DNA from: Candidatus Thorarchaeota archaeon
GTDB taxonomy: Archaea > Asgardarchaeota > Thorarchaeia > Thorarchaeales > Thorarchaeaceae
Length of the DNA stretch: 39,239 nt
Reading direction: 5' to 3'
NCBI GenBank assembly: GCA_016840965.1
Contig: JAEORI010000129.1
Coordinates: forward strand, 1 to 39,239
A model generated the notes under the pieces. It searched no databases and was not told the DNA's origin. It was given only the letters and a program-made list of their open reading frames with translations. Position numbers and translations under genes: made by a program. Positions 8,570 through 17,557 of the stretch are shown here, piece after piece; positions within the stretch are counted from its first letter, which is position 1, and each line of letters opens with the position of its first letter.

Positions 8570-11431
8570 ATGTCAACAGAGGAACATGAATGGTTCAAAG
8601 AAACTTCTGAATCTACACTAAAGCATCTCAATAGTTCAGTGGATGGTTTAAGTGACCAAGAAGCTAACAGAAGGACTGTTGAGTTTGGTTTCAATGAACT
8701 AGAAGAAGTAGGACATATTAGCCCTCTTAGAATGTTCCTACAACAATTTGTTAATCCAATGGTCATAATCCTCCTTATTGCAATCATCATTTCGATTGCT
8801 ACAGTAACATTACATGGGAGCCATGAAGCAGAAGGCCTCATTGATGCCATCGTCATTTCAGCTATTGTTCTTATTAACGCTGTATTTGGCTTTGTCCAAG
8901 AATATCGATCGGAACAAGCCTTGCAAGCTTTGAAGGATTTATCAGCGCCAAAAGCCATTGCAAAACGCAATGGTGAATGGAGAGAGATTGAAGCACGTTT
9001 CATTGTTCCTGGAGACATAATCGCTCTTGAAGCTGGAGATATAGTTCCTGCAGATGGAAGAATATTGAGTCTTGTTGGCTTAGAAACAGACGAATCAACA
9101 CTCACAGGGGAATCACTTGCCGTCCAAAAAAGTAGTAAAATGATAACAACTGAAAAGCCAGCTCTTGGAGATATGATGAATCTTGTATTTCAAGGCTCAG
9201 TCGTGACATCAGGAAAAGGAACAGTAATTGTTACATCAACAGGAATGAAAACAGAATTTGGAAAGATTGCTCAATTAGTGCAGGAAAGCAAACAAGAACT
9301 TACACCTTTGCAACTAGATTTGGCGGATTTGGGAAAAAGGTTAGGAGGAATCGTTCTTATAATCTCTATTCTTGTTTTTGTTGCCCTTGTCTTCGTCAAT
9401 GCAACATATGATTGGAATGAAGCCCTTTTCGTTGGAATTGCGATTGCTGTCGCAGCCATTCCTGAAGGACTACCTGCAATAGTCACAGTTACACTGGCAA
9501 TCGGTGTTACCCGAATGGTGAAAAGAAATGCAATTGTTAGAAGGCTACCTAGTGTTGAAACCTTGGGGTCTACGACAGTGATTTGCTCAGATAAGACTGG
9601 GACAATAACTAAGAACGAAATGACTGTTCGATACATCTATCTCGCTTCCGATAAGGTGACAATAACTGGGACGGGATATTCCAGAGAGGGAGAATTCCAC
9701 AAAGCATCTTCACCAGCGGATTGCATTGAGTTTTCCAAAATCGAAGATCCATTTGATGTGGAAAAAAGTCAAGATCTAAAAATGCTACTTAGAGCAAGTC
9801 AGTTGTGTTCAACTGCTGTAATATCCATGATTTCTGAAGATAGAGTAAATTGGAGCGTTGTTGGTGATCCAACAGAAGGTGCTCTTCTTGTTGCAGCTGA
9901 AAAAGCTGGTTTACACCTGAATGAAACTCGAAGCCAGTATGAGGAGCTTACTGAGTTTTCATTCGATTCGAAGCGAAAAAGGATGACAACCATATTACGA
10001 GATAAAAGTGGGCAGAATTGGGCTTTTTCGAAAGGAGCACCAGAAGTAATTCTGGAAAGAACAACAAAGATCCATGTCAATGGAGAGGAAATCAATTTTA
10101 ATTTTGGTAAACGTCAGGAGATATTTGAAGCAAATTCAGTAATGGCTGGTTGCGCAATGAGAGTTCTTGCGTTGGCTTTTAAGAAACTTGATTCGAATGA
10201 TAAAGAATGGAATGAAGAGGAAGTTGAGTCAGAGTTAACATTCCTTGGACTTGTAGGAATGATTGATCCCCCAAGAGAAGGGGTTGTAGAGGCAATTACT
10301 AAGTCACGAAATGCAGGTATCAGACCTATCATGATAACCGGAGACCATGCCCTCACTGCAAGTTCTATAGCAAAAAGCGTTGGTCTCGTCCAAAACGAAC
10401 TCAAAGGAATTACTGGCGCTGAGCTAAGTGGAATGAGTGATGATGAGCTCGATAAAGTAGTGAATGAAACAAGTGTGTTTGCTCGTGTTGCGCCAGAACA
10501 TAAACTGAGAATTGTTCAAGCTTTGAAACGCCAGAATCAGGTTGTGGCGATGACTGGGGATGGTGTCAATGATGCACCAGCAATCAAGACAGCTGATGTA
10601 GGCATCTCGATGGGCATCCGTGGTGCAGGAGTTACAAAGGAAGCTTCGGATCTAATCCTCACCGATGATAACTTTTCAACAATCGTATCAGCAATAGAAG
10701 TTGGAAGAGAGATTTATGCCAATATACGAAAATTCGTCAGATTCCTTTTGTCAGCAAATGCTGGCGAGGTGCTCATTGTCGTTATCATGGTAATGATTGG
10801 GCTACCAATCCCATTGACCCCTGTAGAGATTCTATGGATTAATCTTGTAACTGACGGACCTCCAGCTCTTGCACTTGGGTTTGATCCCCCACCCAAAGGA
10901 ATCATGAATCGATGTCCAAGAAAGCCGGGAGCTCGAATGTTGGATAAAGGTATGATCAGAATGATTTTACTCGGTGGTCTACTTGCAACCTTTGCAGCAA
11001 GTTCAGTATACCTCTATGTTCTTTGGACTGGTATCGGTTATATTCCTACAATTACAGGGCCTTCAGTAGATTGGTTGTCACCTCAGTACGCAGAAACCCT
11101 TGTCTTAGCACAGACTTCGACATTCGCGACCATGGTGTTATTTCAGTTGCTTTGGGTTTGGAATGTGAGAGATGAGTGGAATCCGATTTGGCGCACAAAT
11201 ATACGCGAGTCAAGAGGTTTGTTCATCGCTGTAGCATTCTCATTAATCCTCACACTATTGGTTCTCTACACCCCTCTATCAATGGCATTTGGTACGACAC
11301 CATTGAGTTTCGAGATATGGATGCCAATAATAGGATTATCACTTATTGGCTTCCTTGCCCCCGTATATCGCTTGATGCCAAGTGAATCTAATGAGGTGTG
11401 CGATGAGGAGCAAGCAGCTGTTTTACACTGA
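8570..11431 (+). CDS. P-type Ca2+-transporting ATPase (P2A, SERCA/PMR1-like)
   Basis: 953 residues, full length. Domains in order: cation-ATPase N-terminal domain (about 1-60), first two membrane helices (about 60-110), actuator with TGES at 179-182, helices 3-4 with PEGLPA at 298-303, phosphorylation site DKTGT (D341), nucleotide-binding KGAP, hinge TGDGVNDAPA at 662-671, then six C-terminal helices. Calcium ligands of SERCA site II are present: E299, N758 and D762 in NLVTDG. N730 and E733 (SANAGE) match SERCA N768 and E771. The helix-8 acidic ligand of SERCA appears replaced by Gln in VLFQLLWVWN, as in single-site calcium pumps. It should export Ca2+ (possibly Mn2+) at the expense of ATP. 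ATG 8570 has only a weak ribosome binding site (GGCGGG). Confidence 0.93.
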   Translation: MSTEEHEWFKETSESTLKHLNSSVDGLSDQEANRRTVEFGFNELEEVGHISPLRMFLQQFVNPMVIILLIAIIISIATVTLHGSHEAEGLIDAIVISAIVLINAVFGFVQEYRSEQALQALKDLSAPKAIAKRNGEWREIEARFIVPGDIIALEAGDIVPADGRILSLVGLETDESTLTGESLAVQKSSKMITTEKPALGDMMNLVFQGSVVTSGKGTVIVTSTGMKTEFGKIAQLVQESKQELTPLQLDLADLGKRLGGIVLIISILVFVALVFVNATYDWNEALFVGIAIAVAAIPEGLPAIVTVTLAIGVTRMVKRNAIVRRLPSVETLGSTTVICSDKTGTITKNEMTVRYIYLASDKVTITGTGYSREGEFHKASSPADCIEFSKIEDPFDVEKSQDLKMLLRASQLCSTAVISMISEDRVNWSVVGDPTEGALLVAAEKAGLHLNETRSQYEELTEFSFDSKRKRMTTILRDKSGQNWAFSKGAPEVILERTTKIHVNGEEINFNFGKRQEIFEANSVMAGCAMRVLALAFKKLDSNDKEWNEEEVESELTFLGLVGMIDPPREGVVEAITKSRNAGIRPIMITGDHALTASSIAKSVGLVQNELKGITGAELSGMSDDELDKVVNETSVFARVAPEHKLRIVQALKRQNQVVAMTGDGVNDAPAIKTADVGISMGIRGAGVTKEASDLILTDDNFSTIVSAIEVGREIYANIRKFVRFLLSANAGEVLIVVIMVMIGLPIPLTPVEILWINLVTDGPPALALGFDPPPKGIMNRCPRKPGARMLDKGMIRMILLGGLLATFAASSVYLYVLWTGIGYIPTITGPSVDWLSPQYAETLVLAQTSTFATMVLFQLLWVWNVRDEWNPIWRTNIRESRGLFIAVAFSLILTLLVLYTPLSMAFGTTPLSFEIWMPIIGLSLIGFLAPVYRLMPSESNEVCDEEQAAVLH

Positions 11432-11493
11432 TATACTACTATGGAAAGAGGAACAAAATAAAACATCTGAGAGGTTATTCCCTAGAAGAAATG

Positions 11494-12261
11494 CTACATC
11501 ATCCCGCGGTAGAGTCCGCCATCGATTAGTAAAACTATTCCATGTATGTAGCTCGCAACTGGACTAAGTAAAAATGCACAAGGTTTCCCAAATTCATCGG
11601 GTGTCCCAAATCGTCCCCATGCATTTTTCGGTCTAGTTTCAACTCTTAGAGGTCTGTCATCTGGTCTTAAATTAGAGGAAACATACTCGGTTCCTCGTTG
11701 CTGAATGGGACCAGGACATACTGCATTTACTCGTATTCCCTCAGAACCCAGCTCATCTGCCAACGTACGCATCATTCCAACTACTGCCAACCGCACAGAG
11801 TTGGCAAGTAGGTAATTTTCAGTTGGTTGTTTGACCGAGCTTGATGTGTTATAAAGGATAGAAGGTGACTCCGATTTACGCAGAAGAGGAAGTGCTTTCC
11901 TAGTGAGTCTCACAGTGCTCATTAGTGTTAATTCAATGGCTGTGTTCCAATCGCTATCAGTTATATCTGAAAAATGACCAGAAGGTGGTCCTCCAGCATT
12001 GACAAACATTCCATCGAGTTTGGGAGTGATGTCCTCAACTTGAAGAAACAAGTTATCAATGTCCAACGATTTTGAAAGGTCAGCAACTATGTATCTAGAG
12101 TTAGTGCCTAAAGAAATAGTAGCTTTCTTCAATGACGCTTCTGACCGAGAACAAATGATAACATGTGCGCCTTCTTGGACTAGTAATTTGGCTACGCTGT
12201 AGCCTAACCCTTTTGATGCACCAGTAACTAGTATTGTTTTGTTTTTATACTGGAGATCCAA
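11494..12261 (-). CDS. Short-chain dehydrogenase/reductase (SDR) with atypical active site
   Basis: 255 residues from TTG 12261. The cofactor motif TGASKGLG is at 13-20, followed by NAG at 88-90, the catalytic-Ser region NTSSS at 138-142, and PG at 183-184 with the C-terminal segment typical of classical SDRs. Aligning the Ser and the following VVGMMRTLADEL helix puts Ala153 and Arg157 at the positions of the usual YxxxK Tyr and Lys; the only nearby Tyr, Y150, is three residues too early. The pattern resembles a known SDR subfamily with a Ser-Asn-x-x-Arg type motif in place of YxxxK. Activity may be altered rather than lost. It converges with the calcium pump 62 bp away and is probably transcribed alone. 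Substrate is unknown. Confidence 0.88.
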   Translation of the reverse strand: MDLQYKNKTILVTGASKGLGYSVAKLLVQEGAHVIICSRSEASLKKATISLGTNSRYIVADLSKSLDIDNLFLQVEDITPKLDGMFVNAGGPPSGHFSDITDSDWNTAIELTLMSTVRLTRKALPLLRKSESPSILYNTSSSVKQPTENYLLANSVRLAVVGMMRTLADELGSEGIRVNAVCPGPIQQRGTEYVSSNLRPDDRPLRVETRPKNAWGRFGTPDEFGKPCAFLLSPVASYIHGIVLLIDGGLYRGMM

Positions 12262-12447
12262 GTGGAATCAATCACCAAGACATCCGAAAAGATGTGAGAT
12301 ATTTCTATATTATTGATTGAGTATTTTTTAGATTGAGTTCATTTTAAGCCGATAGGGATTATGTGAGCAGCCATATTCCAGTACTCGTGCTTCGCCAAAA
12401 GGAAAACAATATACGATAGATAAGATGAACCGCTCGCAGGGGTAAAA

Positions 12448-13647
12448 ATGAGACTAAACATCACTCCTCGTGCAGCCAATCTAAAGTATGCAATACGTGA
12501 TATCGTCGTAGCAGCCAAAAAATATCAGAAACGAACAGGAGAAAAACCACTCTACCTAAACATTGGAGATCCCATTGCATATGACTGGCGAACACCTCAG
12601 TATATGGTAGATGCCATGTGCAAAGCAGCTCAGGATGGATGGCATGGATATTCACCATCAGAAGGTGAAGAGATGCTTAGAGTTGCAGCTGCAGAGAAGG
12701 AGAAGAAAGTGAATGGAATTGACGTCAATCCTGATAGAATGATTATAACAGCTGGCGTTTCAGAAGCAATTCAGTTTCTAACTGGTGCTCTTATTGATAC
12801 TGGATCTGAATTCCTCCTTCCAGGTCCGAGTTATCCACCATACATTTCCTATGTGAAGTTTTTTGGTGGAAAGCCTGTATCGTATAGGACAGTAGAGGAA
12901 GAGGACTGGAATCCTGACACTGAAGACCTTAGAAGTAAGATAACAGACAAAACAGCAGCAATTTTGGTCATTAATCCCAATAATCCCACAGGCTCAGTAT
13001 ACAATGAAAAAACCTTGCGGGAGATTGTTGCGATTGCAGGAGAATACGGATTGCCTTTGATATCTGATGAAATCTATGACCAGCTCACCTACGATGAACC
13101 TCAAACACCAATGGTGAGAATTTCAGATGATGTTCCAGTTATTGGTTTCAATGGAATAAGTAAGGTATACCTTGCTCCTGGTTGGCGAGTTGGCTATGCA
13201 TATTTCCACGATACAAATGGTGAACTTGATCCGCTCTATGATGCCATAATTAAGCAAGCGAGAGTAAGAATATGTCTGAACGCAACTGCTCAGATAGCAG
13301 CTGCGACTGCATTGAGAGGTGATTGTGGATATCTCAAAGAAACTATGAGGAAGATGAGAGAGCGGCGTGATCTTATCTACAAACGTCTTAATGAAATAGA
13401 TTCGATTTCAACAAGATTACCAGAAGCTGCGTTCTATATTATGCCAAAAATTGAACTGGGCAGCAGATGGAAGGATGATACAGAGTTCGTAATGGACGTG
13501 TTAAACAACACAGGAGTCGTTTTTGTGCCAGGTTCTGGATTTGGCGTAGAATATGGTTCAGGACATTTCCGAAGTGTCTTCCTACCTCCTCTTGACATGA
13601 TTGAAGAAGCCATGAATCGATTGGCAGGATTTATGACGAAACAATAA
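12448..13647 (+). CDS. Class I/II PLP-dependent aminotransferase (AlaT/AspC-like)
   Basis: 399 residues, the usual length. Motifs: NIGDP near 38, SEGEEMLR near 70, PGPSYPPY near 128, NPNNPTG near 175, SDEIYDQL near 207, and the cofactor lysine K239 in GISKVYLAPGWRVGY. The GWRVGY arginine and a C-terminal Arg (SGHFRSVFL) fit binding of the PLP phosphate and of the substrate carboxylate. It resembles archaeal alanine/aspartate-type aminotransferases and would exchange amino groups with 2-oxoglutarate, linking it to the GDHs upstream. AGGGGT lies just before ATG 12448, and a TATA-like AATATAC about 37 bp upstream suggests its own promoter. Exact substrate is not determined. Confidence 0.92.
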   Translation: MRLNITPRAANLKYAIRDIVVAAKKYQKRTGEKPLYLNIGDPIAYDWRTPQYMVDAMCKAAQDGWHGYSPSEGEEMLRVAAAEKEKKVNGIDVNPDRMIITAGVSEAIQFLTGALIDTGSEFLLPGPSYPPYISYVKFFGGKPVSYRTVEEEDWNPDTEDLRSKITDKTAAILVINPNNPTGSVYNEKTLREIVAIAGEYGLPLISDEIYDQLTYDEPQTPMVRISDDVPVIGFNGISKVYLAPGWRVGYAYFHDTNGELDPLYDAIIKQARVRICLNATAQIAAATALRGDCGYLKETMRKMRERRDLIYKRLNEIDSISTRLPEAAFYIMPKIELGSRWKDDTEFVMDVLNNTGVVFVPGSGFGVEYGSGHFRSVFLPPLDMIEEAMNRLAGFMTKQ

Positions 13648-13651
13648 CAAA

Positions 13652-15163
13652 TCAACTTCGTCTTGTCTTGAACTGTTCTCCATCTCTTTTACATAAAATC
13701 TGGATCACATTTCTACCAGTGTAGATACTGCCAGGGACTCCACCACCTGGCAGGACCCAATGACCAGCCATATAGAAATTCTCAAGACCAGGAAGTGTAC
13801 GCGGAACTAGTTCCATTAGTGTCTTTTTTGTTAACATCCAACCCATTGGTGACCCTTTGTCATTCAGAGTATATCTCCAAGATGTAAAAGGAGTTGCCAC
13901 ATCAGTCATCTCAATTTGAGATGTGATACCAGGATAGCAGGACTCAAGTCTTTTGATTATATCATGGGCAAGTTGCTCCTTCACTAGATCATATTCGTTG
14001 CGATTCTGTCGAAGATTGTACCAGTAGTCCCAATCAGTTTCTAACATAACTTGAATGACAGTCTTTCCTACAGGAGCAAAAACATCCCCATAATTAAAAA
14101 CTCTAAGAGGCAGAATATAAGTTGACCTCTCTGCATATTCTAGAGGGTCGTTCATCATGAACATATTCAGGGGAGCTTCATCTTCAAACAATCTATTGAC
14201 ACCCAGGCTCACAACTATCATAGGATCATAAGGTTTCCAAGTTTTGTATCGATTCTCAATCTTCTCATCGATGTATTTTCCATCTAGTAGGTTGTAGATC
14301 GTACTTCTTCCATCTGCAGCGGATACAATAACATCTGCTCCGTGCTCAGATCCATCAGATAGAACAACACCCACAGCAACATCATTTTCAACTAGTATTC
14401 GCTCGACTTTCGATTTATACTGTATCTGACCACCAAGAGATTTGTAGGTCTTTTCAATCGACCTGACAAACTCATGACAACCGCCTTTGAATAAACCTAG
14501 TTGACCAGCAGCTGCGGTTGCAAGAATCATTATCACAAACCAGATTGGTGCCTCAGGAGAGAAGAGGTTCTGAAAGACTGTCTTTAGAAAAGAGCTCTTC
14601 AAATTCTCGGTGTACTTTATTGCTGAACCTGAGAATTTGCCTGTGAAATATTTCATGAAACCTCGCATTTGCCACATTTCTTTGAGGGAGTCAAAGCGGC
14701 CCCTCAATTCTGGAGGGGTTGTACTCATTCCCAAATCAGTAAGCAGTGGAGAGTCCTTCATCCAATCTACTTCTTTGATGAATCTATGAATTTCCTCAGC
14801 ATCAGCGGGAGATATTGCCAATAGGTCGGTCTCAAGTTTTTCAAGATCCTGAGTGAAGTCAATAACTTTTGTTCCAGTTTCATCAACAAATCGAAGATAT
14901 CGTGTCATATCAGCAACGCCATAGGAGCCAACTGCACCAATCTCAGAATAAACATCGTAAATGCTAGTTCCGGGCTTATGACAAATTAGAAAATGTATGC
15001 CTCAATCTATAAGGTAATCCCCTCTTCTCCAGACTGCTGCAACACCACCAGGTTTAGAGCTGTATTCGAAGATTCTGCTCCGGTAACCGTTCATCTGAGC
15101 GTAACAGCCAGTCGATAAACCAGCTAATCCAGCTCCAATGATAATTATTGAATTATTAGCCAA
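13652..15163 (-). pseudogene. FAD-dependent phytoene-desaturase/CrtI-like oxidoreductase interrupted by an in-frame TGA
   Basis: Read from TTG 15163 this is one continuous frame of 503 codons except for a single TGA at 15004-15002 (codon 54). Before the stop is a clear FAD-binding N-terminus (IIIIGAGLAGLSTGCYA, residues 6-22, then E33 and the KPGG loop). After it comes the rest of the enzyme, ending with the FAD-binding MAGHWVLPGGGVPGSI region. The stop replaces the first Gly of an Ile-Asp-Gly-Gly-Ile-His segment well known in CrtI/carotenoid-isomerase relatives. Without readthrough, a 418-residue piece from ATG 14908 would lack the dinucleotide-binding fold. The GbsR-like gene ends 6 bp upstream, and GGAG before the TTG lies in that gene's end, so the two form an operon. 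Recent mutation, recoding or a sequencing error are all possible. Confidence 0.8.
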
Positions 15164-15169
15164 TACCGA

Positions 15170-15652
15170 TCATTCTCCAATTTTTTCTTCCAATGAGGTG
15201 ACAATTTGCGTCATAGATTTGTGCCAAATCTTTGCAATTGTAGTTTCAATGGGAATTGCATTTCGCAAACCCGAATCTTTTTTCTGGTTCTTTTTTTCGA
15301 GAGCTTGCAGTTTTGCCATGAAATCCTGATTTACTGCAATAAGTTGTTGAAACATTGAGAGAACGAGATTGGATGAAGGTCGAAGTCTGTATGTAAATCC
15401 TATCTTTCTTGAACCTTGTTTTTCAACAATACCATAGCTTTCGAGAATCTTGAGCGCTCTATTAACAGATGGAACTGAGGTTGAAGTAGAAAAAAGATTG
15501 CTTAATCGTTCAGAGAGCCCCTTTTGCGTCCAATCTTTCGGTTCGAGTAGAAGAAGACCTTCAATCCAACCACAATACTCAGGATAACCATAATGAGCAT
15601 ATGCATTGCCAACGATTTCCAAAAAATCTCTACGCAAATTTCCTGAGACCAC
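15170..15652 (-). CDS. GbsR/MarR-like winged-helix regulator
   Basis: 160 residues from GTG 15652. The pattern fits GbsR-type regulators: an N-terminal helix with YAHYGYPEYCGWIEGLLLL, a helix-turn-helix near 45-75 (LSERLSNLFSTSTSVPSVNRALKILES), and a wing with YGIVEKQGSRKIGFTYRL, then a C-terminal dimerising helix rich in Lys and Gln. Family members bind DNA as dimers and often control the gene next to them. Here it directly precedes the FAD oxidoreductase on the same transcript. A large inverted repeat lies about 60-85 bp upstream of its start, so autoregulation is likely. No ligand can be inferred. Confidence 0.8.
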   Translation of the reverse strand: MVSGNLRRDFLEIVGNAYAHYGYPEYCGWIEGLLLLEPKDWTQKGLSERLSNLFSTSTSVPSVNRALKILESYGIVEKQGSRKIGFTYRLRPSSNLVLSMFQQLIAVNQDFMAKLQALEKKNQKKDSGLRNAIPIETTIAKIWHKSMTQIVTSLEEKIGE

Positions 15653-15696
15653 GGTAAAACCCTAAGTCATCAAGTAGACTTGAGGGCTTATTAAAT

Positions 15697-15736
15697 TTCA
15701 GATTATTGAAATTCAGGATTTCAAAATCCTGAAATT
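15697..15736 (-). promoter_or_regulatory. Inverted repeat upstream of the GbsR-like gene (candidate operator)
   Basis: CAGGATTT (15714-15721) and AAATCCTG (15724-15731) form a perfect 8-bp inverted repeat with a 2-nt centre, extended by imperfect GAAATT/AAATTT arms. A partial copy (TTTCAGATTATTGAAA) lies just left of it. A TATA-like AATTTAATAA on the minus strand (about 15688-15698) follows directly, so a bound dimer would touch the promoter. Binding by the GbsR-like protein is an inference. Confidence 0.5.
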
Positions 15737-15750
15737 TGAGGGACATAGCA

Positions 15751-15780
15751 TTGCCATGTAGCAAATGCTTCTCATGGCAA
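15751..15780 (-). terminator. Hairpin just after the SNAP/TPR-like gene
   Basis: TTGCCATG (15751-15758) and CATGGCAA (15773-15780) are perfect 8-bp arms, with a smaller AGCA/TGCT repeat inside the loop. It lies 3 bp beyond the stop of the upstream minus-strand gene. There is no T-run, so RNA 3'-end protection or an operator are as likely as termination. Confidence 0.4.
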
Positions 15781-15783
15781 AGA

Positions 15784-17454
15784 CTATACCAACTCGTTCT
15801 TATATGACTCAAGCATTCGAGTGATTTCATTCCTTATAGAGCGAGCCATGACCAAAGCCATTTCTACTTTCTCTGGAGAAGAAGGTCGATCACCAACTAC
15901 GAGAAGTGGATCATTCAGTGCATTCTCTGTTTCATGTTCTAGGACTGATGTGTCAGCCCCTCCAGAAGCTAAAATACTGGTAATTTCCTTGATGCGAGAA
16001 AGTGTTGCCTTTAAACTCCTCTTCTTCGTTGCTTCAACGTCCCAATCAGCTAGCGCGTTTTGAGCTTCAGCCTCAAGTTTCTTTTCCTGACTAGCAAGGA
16101 AGACAATCACTTCGTTAAAGGCAGGAGTTAATTTCTTAATAGCAAATTCCTTCTTTTCAGTTTCTCGCTTATCTAAGAGTTTCCTCAGAAGCTCATCATC
16201 ACCGATTAAGGAATCTATGGTATCAACCATATCATTAACCACGCGTAGTCTGGCTTTCGCCAAGTCTAAATGAGATTCTTCAATATCAGCGCGACTCTGC
16301 CTTATTGAGGCAATAAGGCTGTCAATAATTCGAATTAGAGGTTCAGATTCCAAATCCGATGCCTCAATGGCTTCTTTTAGCAAGCCCACCCTGCCATCTG
16401 TGAGATCTGTATCACGCGTTAATTGCTGACTGACTTTGTAGTCTCTCAAGACTAAAGTTCCGGGTCCAGCTTGCAGGGTGTATTCAGTCTTCAGCTTATC
16501 GCTGTAGGACACACGGACAAGGATCGAATACTCCTTTTCACCTACAAGAGGCTGTGCAGATTTCAATACAACAGAAATATCGAGCGTTTCTCCAGATGGT
16601 AGGTTGTTTACTTTTTTCGAACGCTCGCCAGATATCAAATCCAATCCTTCATCAAGATGCCAATCGACAGACAGACCGAGAGCTTCGCCATTGCCAGAGT
16701 TCTTTATCTTGACCCTGACAGGAAACTCCTCTGTAAATGTAGCATCATTGGGAAGGACTAGCTGCGATGATAGTTTTGGAACCTTAAGTTTCCCTCGAAG
16801 GATCTCTCTAACCATATCGAGACCCTTGTCCACATATTTGGAAAAGTCCTGGCTATTCGCACTTGCAAGTGCAGCTTTTAATTCAGTTACAGCGGCATTC
16901 TCAGCTGATGCAAAGGACTCAAGATTGATAGACTGAATAGCATTTTCAAGCATTTGGGGGATTTGACTAAGTCTGACGATTGCAGGAAGTCTAATTTTCG
17001 ATGCATGTTCTGCTGCAAATCCTCGAGCTCTATAGAAACCCTCTGCTTCCTTGCCGATCATGATATACATCATGCACGCGGTCATGGCAAGAGCAGTGCC
17101 TTTGCTTGTTTCAGCATCTTCGCCCCACATAAGGTGTTCAGCAGATGCATTGAGGAGGTCTTCAGCGGCACTCTGATATGCTTCAACAGCTCTTGCAGAG
17201 TCACCTATTTCAGAAAGCACATCACCTGCTGCGCACATATTGATTGCAGCTTTCTTGTAGCTTTTGCCTCCACGATATTCACTTGCAGATTTTATGAAAG
17301 CATCTGCTGCAAGAGCATATTCTTGTTCTGCTGTGGAAACATTACCTGATTTCTCCGCTTCAGCAGCTCTCTGAAGGTGTTGACTTCCAGCAGACTGCCT
17401 AATGGCATCTTTTTGTGATTCTTCCATCCATCTCTTGGCTCGTTCTTCAGACAT
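15784..17454 (-). CDS. Alpha-SNAP/TPR-like helical repeat protein with a CARDB/Ig-like domain
   Basis: 556 residues from ATG 17454 with a good AAGGAG site. Residues 25-175 are helical repeats with small-residue periodicity (AAEAEKSGN, YKKAAINMCAAGDVL, ARAVEAYQSAAEDLL), much like TPR and eukaryotic alpha-SNAP arrays. Residues about 230-332 form a beta-rich region with the features of a CARDB/Ig-like domain (FPVRVKIKNSGNGEA, LPSGETLDISVVL). The rest is charged helices. There is no signal peptide or membrane anchor, which is unusual for CARDB. In eukaryotes alpha-SNAP hands SNARE complexes to the AAA ATPase NSF; here a two-ring AAA ATPase of the Cdc48 type lies 2 kb upstream on the same strand. 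The SNAP likeness is a reading of the repeat pattern, not a proven homology. Confidence 0.7.
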   Translation of the reverse strand: MSEERAKRWMEESQKDAIRQSAGSQHLQRAAEAEKSGNVSTAEQEYALAADAFIKSASEYRGGKSYKKAAINMCAAGDVLSEIGDSARAVEAYQSAAEDLLNASAEHLMWGEDAETSKGTALAMTACMMYIMIGKEAEGFYRARGFAAEHASKIRLPAIVRLSQIPQMLENAIQSINLESFASAENAAVTELKAALASANSQDFSKYVDKGLDMVREILRGKLKVPKLSSQLVLPNDATFTEEFPVRVKIKNSGNGEALGLSVDWHLDEGLDLISGERSKKVNNLPSGETLDISVVLKSAQPLVGEKEYSILVRVSYSDKLKTEYTLQAGPGTLVLRDYKVSQQLTRDTDLTDGRVGLLKEAIEASDLESEPLIRIIDSLIASIRQSRADIEESHLDLAKARLRVVNDMVDTIDSLIGDDELLRKLLDKRETEKKEFAIKKLTPAFNEVIVFLASQEKKLEAEAQNALADWDVEATKKRSLKATLSRIKEITSILASGGADTSVLEHETENALNDPLLVVGDRPSSPEKVEMALVMARSIRNEITRMLESYKNELV

Positions 17455-17557
17455 TTTGAATCGCTCTCCTTAACGTAATGTAGACTTCTGCCAATCTTAC
17501 TTTTTCCTGCAAAGGAGTATAGTAAACTTCCAAACCATCTGCAGTTTTGACGAAACT

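Noticed and set aside
8536..9105. 189-codon antisense frame within the calcium ATPase gene
   Set aside because: It is entirely opposite a strongly recognised gene, has Ser/Thr/Ile-rich low-information sequence and no ribosome binding site. It is a shadow of codon use.
15002..15004. TGA as a selenocysteine codon
   Set aside because: The position corresponds to a conserved Gly, not Cys, in relatives, and I saw no archaeal SECIS-like element after the gene. A point mutation or sequencing error explains it more simply.
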